From the NCBI GenBank assembly GCA_937988695.1, contig CALKHM010000163.1, positions 1 to 5,425 on the forward strand: DNA of 5,425 nucleotides. The letters are read 5' to 3'. Shown here one piece after another: positions 1 to 5,425 of the stretch. The stretch's first letter is position 1, and every line of letters starts with the position of its first letter. A program made the position numbers and the translations under genes. A model generated the notes under the pieces. The model saw nothing but the letters and a program-made list of their open reading frames with translations, was not told the origin of the DNA and searched no databases. The DNA is from an uncultured Microbacterium sp. (GTDB taxonomy: Bacteria; Actinomycetota; Actinomycetes; Actinomycetales; Microbacteriaceae).

Positions 1-238
1 GGCGGTGGGCATCTACAGCTTCATGACCAGCTGGGGCGAGCTGCTGTTCGCCTCGGTGCTCACCGACGGGCCCACCCAGACCCTGGCGATCGGCCTGCAG
101 CAGTACTCCACGCAGGTGAACGTGTATTGGAACCAGATCATGGCCGCCTCGCTCGTCGTCAGCGTGCCGGTCGTGGTCGCCTTCCTGCTGCTGCAGCGCA
201 GCTTCGTGGCGGGGCTTACGGCGGGAGCGGTGAAATGA
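1..238 (+). CDS. ABC sugar transporter permease, MalG type (C-terminal fragment)
   Basis: The gene enters from the left edge; 78 codons are visible (reading frame from base 2) before TGA at 236-238. The fragment matches the end of the carbohydrate ABC importer inner-membrane subunit (MalG/CUT1 family). It has a short segment with the family-like SWGELLFASVLT, then a TLAIGLQQY stretch, then a final membrane helix from about base 140 to 200 (MAASLVVSVPVVVAFLLL). It ends with QRSFVAGLTAGAVK, a typical MalG C terminus. The cytoplasmic EAA loop that contacts the ATPase should lie upstream, outside the window. Its job would be to form half of the membrane channel through which an oligosaccharide is imported. 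The last codons overlap the start of the hydrolase gene by 4 bases, which implies co-transcription and suggests that the hydrolase acts on the imported sugar. The family call is firm; the substrate cannot be read from this fragment. Confidence 0.93.
   Translation, partial: AVGIYSFMTSWGELLFASVLTDGPTQTLAIGLQQYSTQVNVYWNQIMAASLVVSVPVVVAFLLLQRSFVAGLTAGAVK
223..227 (+). promoter_or_regulatory. Ribosome binding site setting the hydrolase start
   Basis: GGGAG lies 7 bases before the ATG at 235, inside the last codons of the permease gene. It supports the start at 235 over the in-frame ATG at 127. The 36 residues that 127 would add are Arg/Ala-rich out-of-frame translation of the permease gene and do not look like a glycosidase N terminus. 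Confidence 0.7.
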
Positions 239-2145
239 CGGGTACTGGAGGGCTGCCGACCTGGCTGGGAGCGAACTTCTGGTCGCGTGCGGGTGGCCCA
301 CGGATGTGGACGGACCGCTATGACCGGGTCGTCGTGCGCGAGGAGCTGGCGGTGCTGGCCGACCACGGGCTGACGATGACGCGCTCGTTCTTCTTCTGGC
401 CGGACTTCCATCCCGAGCCCGGCCGGCTCGACGAGGACTGCATCGGTCGGTTCGCGGACTTCCTGGACGCGCATGTCGAAGCGGGCATGACGACGATCCC
501 CACGTTCATCGTCGGGCATATGTCGGGGGAGAACTGGGATCCTGCCTGGCGAGGCGGGCGAGACCTGTACAGCGACGTGTGGTTCGTGGCACGGCAGGCG
601 TGGTACGTGCGGGAGCTGACCGCGCGCTTCCACCGTCACCCGGCCATCGCCGGCTGGCTGTTGAGCAACGAGGTGCCGATCTACGGGGGCGAGGCCTCGC
701 ACGAGGTCGTCACGGCATGGGCGCAGATCCTCGTCGACGCCGTGCACGCGGCCGGTGCGACCCAGCCGGTCTCGACGGGTGACGGCGCGTGGGGCATCGA
801 GACCACGGGGCACGACAACGGCTTCCGCCTGCGTGAGCTCGCGCCGCTGTCGCAGTTCGTGGGCCCGCACGTCTACCGGATGGAGACCGACCAGGTGCGC
901 CAGAACCTGAAGGCGGCCTGGGTCGCGGAGCTCTGCCGCATCGGCGGGCTGCCGGTGGTGCTGGAGGAGTTCGGCGTGACCGACGCGTACGTGTCGGCGC
1001 AGGGCGCCGCCGCCTACTACCGGCAGCAGCTGTACAACACCCTGGTGGCGGGGGTGAGCGGGTGGATCGCCTGGAACAACACCGATTTCGACGATCTCGT
1101 CGCCGAACGGCCCTACTCCCACCACCCGTTCGAGATGCACTTCGGCATCACCGACGCCACCGGCGCCCCCAAGCCCGCGCTCCGGGAACTGGAGAGGTTC
1201 GCCGCCGACGTCAAGGCGATGGATGCCGCCGGGCTCGAACGTCCGCGAGCCGATACGGCCCTAGTCATCCCGTCGCACCTGGCGGAGGGGTACCCGTTCA
1301 GCCAGGAGTCCGAGCGTGCGCACATCGTCGCCGTCGGCGAACAGGCGTACATCGCAGCCCGCGAGGCGCACGTGCCGGTCGCGGTCGAGCGCGAGGTCGC
1401 TGACGGGGGCGTGGCATCCGGCCACCGCTTGTACCTGCTGCCGTCGGTCAAGCAGCTATGCGGGCCGACGTGGCGTGAGCTGGCGGCGCTCGCCGACGCC
1501 GGTGCCGTCGTGTACGCGTCGTACTGCCCGGGCGAGACGCCCCAGCAGCGCGGGCCGTGGTGGGCGTTCACCGAGGAGCTGTTCGGCGTGCGGATCGACA
1601 CCGCGTACGGTCTCGTCGAGCCCATCGACGACGACATCGTGACCCTGGAGATGACCGCGGACCTCGGCACTCTGCGCGCGGGCGACCGGCTGCAGGTGCA
1701 TGCCGCCGGCACCGCCGACGCCCGTGCCTGGCTGCCGGTGACGGTCACCAGCGGAGAGGTGATCGCGACCGACGCGCATGGCAGGCCCGCGCTGATCGCC
1801 CGCCGGCACCCCGGCGACGGGTACGCGGTGCTGTGCACGTATCCGCTGGAGTACCTGGCTGCGCGGTCCGCGCGCGTGAACCCGGAGGACACCTGGCGAC
1901 TGTATGACGCCCTGGCCGCGCGCGCCGGCGTGCGTCGCCCGATCGAGCTCGACGACCCGACGGTGCTCGTCGACACGCTCGCGCACGCCGACGGACGCCG
2001 GTTCGCGGTGTTCGCCAGCCAGCACGCCCAACCCCGCACCGTGAGGCCGGTCCTGGCATCCGGCGCCCTCTTCGGGTTGGACGGTGAGCGCACGCCCGAG
2101 CTCACCTTGGATCCGTACGGCACGGCGGTATGCGAGATCCGCTGA
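235..2145 (+). CDS. Cytosolic GH5-type glycoside hydrolase with GH42-like C-terminal half (possible beta-mannosidase, GH5_18-like)
   Basis: This 636-residue protein has no signal peptide or membrane segment, so it should act in the cytosol on sugars brought in by the adjacent ABC importer. Residues 1-330 look like a GH5 (clan GH-A) TIM barrel. They carry R50 in TRSFFFW, the acid/base E146 in WLLSNEVP, the H212/Y214 pair in GPHVYRM, the nucleophile E245 in VLEEFG, and W277/W280 in GWIAWNNTDF after strand 8. Residues from about 340 to 540 resemble the Rossmann-like trimerisation domain of GH42 beta-galactosidases. The end (about 550-636) resembles their small C-terminal beta domain, finishing in DPYGTAVCEIR. 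This layout suits a multimeric exo-acting enzyme that releases monosaccharides or cleaves short oligosaccharides by a retaining mechanism. From memory, actinobacterial GH5_18 enzymes share this style and include a bifidobacterial beta-mannosidase acting on the N-glycan core Man-beta-1,4-GlcNAc. That subfamily placement is inference; a beta-glucosidase or beta-galactosidase role is not excluded. ATG 235 overlaps the permease stop (ATGA). Confidence 0.85.
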   Translation: MTGTGGLPTWLGANFWSRAGGPRMWTDRYDRVVVREELAVLADHGLTMTRSFFFWPDFHPEPGRLDEDCIGRFADFLDAHVEAGMTTIPTFIVGHMSGENWDPAWRGGRDLYSDVWFVARQAWYVRELTARFHRHPAIAGWLLSNEVPIYGGEASHEVVTAWAQILVDAVHAAGATQPVSTGDGAWGIETTGHDNGFRLRELAPLSQFVGPHVYRMETDQVRQNLKAAWVAELCRIGGLPVVLEEFGVTDAYVSAQGAAAYYRQQLYNTLVAGVSGWIAWNNTDFDDLVAERPYSHHPFEMHFGITDATGAPKPALRELERFAADVKAMDAAGLERPRADTALVIPSHLAEGYPFSQESERAHIVAVGEQAYIAAREAHVPVAVEREVADGGVASGHRLYLLPSVKQLCGPTWRELAALADAGAVVYASYCPGETPQQRGPWWAFTEELFGVRIDTAYGLVEPIDDDIVTLEMTADLGTLRAGDRLQVHAAGTADARAWLPVTVTSGEVIATDAHGRPALIARRHPGDGYAVLCTYPLEYLAARSARVNPEDTWRLYDALAARAGVRRPIELDDPTVLVDTLAHADGRRFAVFASQHAQPRTVRPVLASGALFGLDGERTPELTLDPYGTAVCEIR

Positions 2146-2174
2146 GAAGGTTCTGTGCGGTCGGCGGCCAGCAT

Positions 2175-2181
2175 GGAAGAG
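2175..2181 (+). promoter_or_regulatory. Ribosome binding site setting the LacI-type repressor start
   Basis: GGAAGAG sits 8 bases before the ATG at 2190. It favours 2190 over the in-frame ATG at 2130 (which lies inside the hydrolase gene and lacks a clear site) and over GTG at 2181 (which overlaps this motif). A start at 2190 also puts the helix-turn-helix at the usual distance from the N terminus. Confidence 0.7.
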
Positions 2182-2189
2182 TGTCATCG

Positions 2190-3215
2190 ATGAATGGGAA
2201 GAAGAAGGCGACCGCGCACGTGACCATCCACGAGATGGCCCGCCGGCTCGGGATCTCGGCCGCCTCGGTCTCGTATGCGCTCAATGGCCGTGCCGGTGTC
2301 GGCGAGGCCACGCGGGAGCGGGTGCTCGCGCTGGCGCGGGAGCTCGACTGGCATCCCAGCTCGTCGGCCCGGGCGCTGTCCCGCTCACGCACCGACACGA
2401 TCGGCATGGTGTTGCGGCGCGACCCCGAGCTCCTCGGCCAGGAGCCGTATTACATGAGCCTGCTCAGCGGAGTGGAATCGGTGTTGTCCGACGCCGGTCA
2501 GTCGCTCATGCTCCGCATGGTGGGCACCGCGCCCGGCCGCGACCTGGACGTGTATCGGCAATGGAGCGCCGAGCGGCGTGTGGACGGCGTGATCGTGCTC
2601 GACCGGCTCGTGGAGGATCCCCGGCCGACGCTGCTGCGGTCGCTGGGGATGCCGTTCGTCATGCACGGGATGCGCATCGACCCGGTGACCTCACGCGAAG
2701 TCGTCGAGGACCTCGTCAACGATGCCCGCGTGCTCGTTGATCACCTCGTCGAGCTCGGCCACACCGACATCGTCGACGTCACCGGGCCGCTGAATCTCGC
2801 GCACGAGGTCGAGCGGCAGGCCGCCGTGGCCGCGCAGGCGGCGGTGCGCGGCATCCAGGTCACCTTCGTGGAGGGCGACTACACGCGTGCGGGCGCGCAG
2901 CGGCTTGCTGCCGAGAGACTGCCCGGGTGGCCGGAGGCGACGGCCGTCATCAGCTCCAACGACGTCATGGCGCTGGGCATCCTGCGGTCGCTGATCGTGG
3001 CGGGTCGGCCGGACGTGGCCCTGGTCAGCTGGGATGACTCGATGCTGTGCGACATCTCGGTGCCCTCGATCACCGCTCTCGCCCGGCATCCGGACATTCA
3101 GGGGCAGCGCAGTGCCCGGCTGCTGCTGCGCGCGGTCACCGACGAGCAGCAGCAGCCGGAGCCGGCGATCCCCAGCCGGCTTGTCGTGCGGGAGACGAGC
3201 GTTGCGGCGCCGTGA
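2190..3215 (+). CDS. LacI-family transcriptional regulator
   Basis: This is a 341-residue repressor of normal LacI/GalR length. Residues 11-33 form the DNA-binding helix-turn-helix (VTIHEMARRLGIS, recognition helix around A24-N32, then NG). HPSSSARALS (55-64) is the hinge helix that inserts in the operator minor groove. From T68 (TDTIGMVL) to the end it is a periplasmic-binding-protein-like sensor domain. It includes DGVIVLD, the SSNDVMALGIL segment, and VSWDDS with D282/D283 near the effector pocket. The gene starts 44 bases after the hydrolase stop, on the same strand and with no visible promoter between, so it is probably the last gene of the sugar operon. The likely role is local repression relieved by the imported sugar or its breakdown product. 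The operator should lie upstream of the operon, outside the window; I see no convincing LacI-type palindrome in 2146-2189. The family is certain; the ligand is unknown. Confidence 0.93.
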   Translation: MNGKKKATAHVTIHEMARRLGISAASVSYALNGRAGVGEATRERVLALARELDWHPSSSARALSRSRTDTIGMVLRRDPELLGQEPYYMSLLSGVESVLSDAGQSLMLRMVGTAPGRDLDVYRQWSAERRVDGVIVLDRLVEDPRPTLLRSLGMPFVMHGMRIDPVTSREVVEDLVNDARVLVDHLVELGHTDIVDVTGPLNLAHEVERQAAVAAQAAVRGIQVTFVEGDYTRAGAQRLAAERLPGWPEATAVISSNDVMALGILRSLIVAGRPDVALVSWDDSMLCDISVPSITALARHPDIQGQRSARLLLRAVTDEQQQPEPAIPSRLVVRETSVAAP

Positions 3216-3222
3216 GCGGCGC
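3207..3222 (+). terminator. Small hairpin enclosing the LacI stop codon
   Basis: GCGCCG (3207-3212) and CGGCGC (3217-3222) are perfectly complementary around a 4-base loop, TGAG, that contains the stop codon. There is no T-run after it. It could be a U-tract-less transcription terminator or an mRNA 3'-end stabiliser, but six-base GC palindromes are not rare at this base composition. Confidence 0.3.
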
Positions 3223-3372
3223 AGGACTCGGGCGCGTGTGCGCGGATCGCGCCGGCAGTGAGACAATGGGATGCGGCGTGCCCGTGTCGCCTCTTCCCCG
3301 CTGCCGCGCGGTGGGTCGAAGTGCCGCCGGGCCTGTGGACAGCGTCCGCCACCACACTCAGTGAGGAGCGAT
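3216..3372 (+). other. Intergenic boundary between the sugar and arginine modules
   Basis: These 157 bases are the only sizeable non-coding stretch in the window. A second short inverted repeat follows the stop-codon hairpin: GGCGCG (3231-3236) with CGCGCC (3248-3253) around 11 bases. The promoter for the downstream pair should be here, but the evidence is weak. TGAGACAAT at 3259-3267 resembles an extended -10 element but has no good -35 at the right spacing. TGGACA at 3336-3341 resembles a -35 but has no -10 after it. An imperfect dyad (GTGGAC at 3335-3340 with GTCC at 3344-3347 and CCAC at 3349-3352) lies just upstream of the next ribosome binding site. No ARG-box-like sequence was seen. 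Confidence 0.5.
3363..3368 (+). promoter_or_regulatory. Ribosome binding site setting the guanidino hydrolase start
   Basis: GAGGAG precedes ATG 3373 with 4 bases between them, a rather short but acceptable spacing. It favours 3373 over the in-frame upstream ATG at 3271. The 34 residues that 3271 would add are Arg/Pro/Ser-rich and look like translated non-coding DNA. Confidence 0.65.
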
Positions 3373-4263
3373 ATGTCCCTGCAGAACACCGCCGTACCCT
3401 CCACCGGCGCGGCGACGGCGTCCGAACGCGTCGCGCAGCATCGGCGATATCTGATGTGCAGGCCGCAGTACTTCACGGTCAGCTACGAGATCAACCCGTG
3501 GATGCACAAGGCCGAGCCGACCGACACGTCCAACGCGCTGCGGCAATGGCAGACGCTGTACGACACCTACCTGTCACTCGGCCACGAGATCGAGCTGATC
3601 GATCCCATCGAGGGGCTGCCCGACATGGTCTACACGGCCAACGGCGGGTTCATCATCGACGGCAAGGCGCTGGGCGTGCGATTCAGCGTCGGCGAGCGGC
3701 GCGGCGAGGAACGGCCGTTCATGGACTGGTTCGCCGCGCACGGCTTCGAGGTCGTCGAGCCCGTGGCGGTGCAGGAGGGCGAGGGCGACATCCTGCTCGC
3801 GGGCTCCACGATCCTTGCCGGCTACGGCTTCCGTTCGTCGCTGGAGAGCCATCGTGAGATCGCCGACGTGTTCGGCCGCGAGGTCGTCTCGCTGCACCTG
3901 GTGAACCCTGACTTCTATCACCTGGATACCGCGATCAGCGTGCTCGACCCGGTGGAGGGCTCCGGGGGCGTGGACAAGGCCAACATCGCCTACCTGCCCG
4001 GCGCGTTCGACGACGCCAGCCGCGGCATCCTGCAGGAGCGTTTCCCCGACGCGATCCGGGTCGCCGACGCCGACGGCGCGGTGTTCGGGCTGAACTCGGC
4101 CAGCGATGGCCGCAATGTCTTCATCTCGCCGCGTGCGACCGGGTACGACGCCCAGTTGCGCGAGCGCGGCTACCACCCGGTGCACGTCGACCTCTCGGAG
4201 CTGCTGCACGGCGGCGGCGGGATCAAATGCTGCACCCTCGAACTGCGGGGAGGACAACGATGA
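3373..4263 (+). CDS. ddaH: Guanidino-group hydrolase, dimethylargininase-like; probably acts on arginine to give ornithine
   Basis: This 296-residue soluble protein belongs to the arginine deiminase/DDAH/amidinotransferase superfamily (five-bladed alpha/beta propeller). After a variable lead of about 26 residues it enters the family core at YLMCRPQYF and SYEINPWM. Likely active-site parts are D84 in LPDMVYTAN, the EGEGD acidic motif at 135-139, H183 and D185 in FYHLDTA (the catalytic HxD), and a Cys nucleophile at C286 in GGGIKCCTLEL (C287 is next to it). Actinobacterial homologues are usually called dimethylargininase, which would make citrulline from methylated arginine. Two points suggest otherwise. 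N90 replaces the Asp of the FTRD motif of arginine deiminases, and the next gene (4-base overlap) is ornithine aminotransferase, which needs ornithine. Arginine dihydrolase chemistry (arginine to ornithine, CO2 and two ammonia), known from cyanobacterial ArgZ/AgrE, would link the two. The superfamily is certain; the exact reaction is inferred. Confidence 0.9.
   Translation: MSLQNTAVPSTGAATASERVAQHRRYLMCRPQYFTVSYEINPWMHKAEPTDTSNALRQWQTLYDTYLSLGHEIELIDPIEGLPDMVYTANGGFIIDGKALGVRFSVGERRGEERPFMDWFAAHGFEVVEPVAVQEGEGDILLAGSTILAGYGFRSSLESHREIADVFGREVVSLHLVNPDFYHLDTAISVLDPVEGSGGVDKANIAYLPGAFDDASRGILQERFPDAIRVADADGAVFGLNSASDGRNVFISPRATGYDAQLRERGYHPVHVDLSELLHGGGGIKCCTLELRGGQR
4247..4254 (+). promoter_or_regulatory. 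Strong ribosome binding site of the aminotransferase gene
   Basis: GGGGAGGA, inside the last codons of the upstream hydrolase, ends 5 bases before ATG 4260. It supports 4260 as the start over the second in-frame ATG two codons later (4266), and lets the overlapping gene be translated independently as well as by coupling. Confidence 0.7.
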
Positions 4264-5425
4264 CCATGACGGCCACTCTCGACACGAAGGCGGTGCGCAT
4301 CATCCGCACCGAGGACGACCATCTCGCCCATAACTACGAACCGCTGCCGGTCGTCGTGGCCACCGGCGAGGGCGCGTGGGTCACCGACGTCGAGGGCAAA
4401 CGCTACCTCGATCTGCTGTCGGCCTATTCCGCGCTGAACTTCGGGCACCGGCATCCGGCGCTCATCGCCGCGGCCACCGAGCAGCTGGGCCGGCTCACGC
4501 TGACCAGCCGCGCGTTCCACAACGACCGGCTCGGCGCGTTCGGCACCGCACTGGCCGACCTGTGCGGCAAGGACCTCGTGCTGCCCATGAACACCGGCGC
4601 GGAGGCCGTCGAGACCGGCATCAAGGCCGCCCGTGCGTGGGCGTACCGGGTGAAGGGCGTGCCGGCGGATGCCGCGACCATCGTGGTCGCACAGGGGAAC
4701 TTCCACGGACGCACCACCACGATCGTGGGCTTCAGCGACGACCCCACCGCGCGCGACGACTTCGGTCCGTTCACGCCCGGGTTCGTCTCGGTGCCGTACG
4801 GCGACGCCGCCGCGATCGAGGCTGCGATCGACGAGAACACCGCCGCCGTGCTCATCGAGCCCATCCAGGGGGAGGCCGGCGTCATCATCCCGCCGCAGGG
4901 CTACCTGAGGGCGGTCCGCGAGATCTGCACGAAGCACGACGTGCTGTTCATCGCCGACGAGATCCAGTCGGGCCTGGGCCGGGTGGGCACGACGTTCGCC
5001 TGCGACCGCGAGGACGTGGTGCCCGATATCTACCTGCTCGGCAAGGCGCTGGGCGGCGGCATCCTGCCGGTGTCGGCGGTCGTCGCCGACCGCGAGGTCC
5101 TCGGCGTACTCCAGCCGGGCGAGCACGGCTCGACGTTCGGCGGCAACCCGCTGGCGGCCGCGATCGGTCTGCGCGTGGTCGAGATGCTCGAGTCGGGGGA
5201 GTTCCAGCAGCGCGCGAGCGCCCTGGGGGCGCACCTGAAGGACAAGCTCGACGAGCTGGTCGGACATGGCGTCACCGAGGTGCGCGTGGCGGGGCTGTGG
5301 GCGGGGGTAGACATCCATCCGTCGGTCGGCACCGGGCGCGAGGTCGCCGAGCGACTGCTCGCGCGCGGGGGGCTCGTGAAGGACACGCACGGCTCGACGA
5401 TCCGGTTCGCGCCACCGATCGTGGC
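4260..5425 (+). CDS. rocD: Ornithine aminotransferase (3'-truncated by window end)
   Basis: The frame is open from ATG 4260 to the window edge: 388 full codons plus two bases. Only the last few dozen residues of a roughly 400-residue enzyme should be missing. It is a class-III PLP aminotransferase that moves the delta-amino group of ornithine to 2-oxoglutarate, giving glutamate-5-semialdehyde (in equilibrium with pyrroline-5-carboxylate) and glutamate. The ornithine-specific signature is intact: HNYEPLPV with Y26 (equivalent to human Tyr55), AYSALNFGH, LTLTSRAF, MNTGAE at 110-115, and NFHGR with R151 (equivalent to human Arg180). Also present are EPIQGEAGV, ADEIQSGLGR with cofactor-binding D233, LGKALGGG with Schiff-base lysine K262, and EHGSTFGGNPL. 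The similarity to the human enzyme as I remember it runs along the whole length, up to IRFAPPIV near the edge. ATGA overlap with the upstream hydrolase shows translational coupling and a shared arginine/ornithine pathway. Confidence 0.96.
   Translation, partial: MTMTATLDTKAVRIIRTEDDHLAHNYEPLPVVVATGEGAWVTDVEGKRYLDLLSAYSALNFGHRHPALIAAATEQLGRLTLTSRAFHNDRLGAFGTALADLCGKDLVLPMNTGAEAVETGIKAARAWAYRVKGVPADAATIVVAQGNFHGRTTTIVGFSDDPTARDDFGPFTPGFVSVPYGDAAAIEAAIDENTAAVLIEPIQGEAGVIIPPQGYLRAVREICTKHDVLFIADEIQSGLGRVGTTFACDREDVVPDIYLLGKALGGGILPVSAVVADREVLGVLQPGEHGSTFGGNPLAAAIGLRVVEMLESGEFQQRASALGAHLKDKLDELVGHGVTEVRVAGLWAGVDIHPSVGTGREVAERLLARGGLVKDTHGSTIRFAPPIV

Noticed and set aside
13..1140. Long antisense open frame opposite the permease and hydrolase genes
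   Set aside because: It has low-complexity composition rich in Arg, Val and Pro and matches no family I know. The + strand there has conserved catalytic motifs.
1113..2187. Two overlapping antisense open frames opposite the C-terminal half of the hydrolase
   Set aside because: Both are Ser/Arg/Ala-rich shadows without motifs, and no ribosome binding site decides either start.
2130..2189. Longer N terminus for the LacI protein starting inside the hydrolase gene
   Set aside because: The extra 20 residues do not resemble LacI family N termini, and the good ribosome binding site at 2175-2181 points to 2190.
3266..3364. 32-codon open frame just upstream of the guanidino hydrolase, with four Arg codons; considered as an arginine-sensing leader peptide
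   Set aside because: It has no good ribosome binding site and no Arg run, and Arg codons are expected by chance at this GC content. No attenuator-like alternative structure was seen.
3355..3365. Short palindrome CACTCAGTGAG near the ribosome binding site, considered as an operator
   Set aside because: The arms are only 4 bases, which is within chance, and it overlaps the ribosome binding site; there is no second copy.
2691..3476. Antisense open frame crossing the LacI gene and the intergenic gap
   Set aside because: It has no domain resemblance, it overlaps a certain gene, and its composition is typical of a frame shadow.
4170..5390. Long antisense open frame (about 406 codons) opposite the aminotransferase gene
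   Set aside because: It is a typical shadow in high-GC DNA. Its translation is Arg/His/Ala/Gly-rich with no recognisable domain, while the + strand encodes a clear ornithine aminotransferase.

Overview
The window is very GC-rich, with strong G/C bias at third codon positions. Both the proteins and the codon use look like a high-GC actinomycete. Microbacteriaceae (Microbacterium-like) is my best guess, from the style of the ABC/LacI/glycosidase cluster and a recurrent GGCATCC word; this is an inference, not a proof. All five genes lie on the + strand, and almost every base is coding.

Region A (1-3215) is the end of a sugar-utilisation operon. It holds the C-terminal tail of a MalG-type ABC sugar permease (1-238), then a 636-residue cytosolic GH5-type glycoside hydrolase with a GH42-like C-terminal half (235-2145, ATGA overlap with the permease), then a LacI-family repressor (2190-3215). 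The likely logic is that an oligosaccharide enters through the ABC importer, is cut inside the cell by the hydrolase, and the LacI protein senses a product and controls the operon. The substrate is not proven. A beta-mannoside (GH5_18-like) is the leading guess.

A 157-base gap (3216-3372) separates the two modules. It has two small GC-rich hairpins just after the LacI stop codon and no convincing sigma-70 promoter.

Region B (3373-5425) is an arginine-catabolic pair. The first gene is a guanidino-group-modifying hydrolase of the type usually annotated as dimethylargininase (ddaH). The second, joined by an ATGA overlap, is ornithine aminotransferase (rocD), cut by the window end after 388 codons. 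The pairing is chemically informative. A real dimethylargininase or arginine deiminase would give citrulline, which ornithine aminotransferase cannot use. The hydrolase has Asn where arginine deiminases have the FTRD aspartate. The best reading of the pair is arginine -> ornithine (arginine dihydrolase chemistry) -> glutamate-5-semialdehyde -> glutamate/proline. This is the most interesting hypothesis in the window.

I saw no RNA genes, mobile elements, CRISPR arrays or long repeats.
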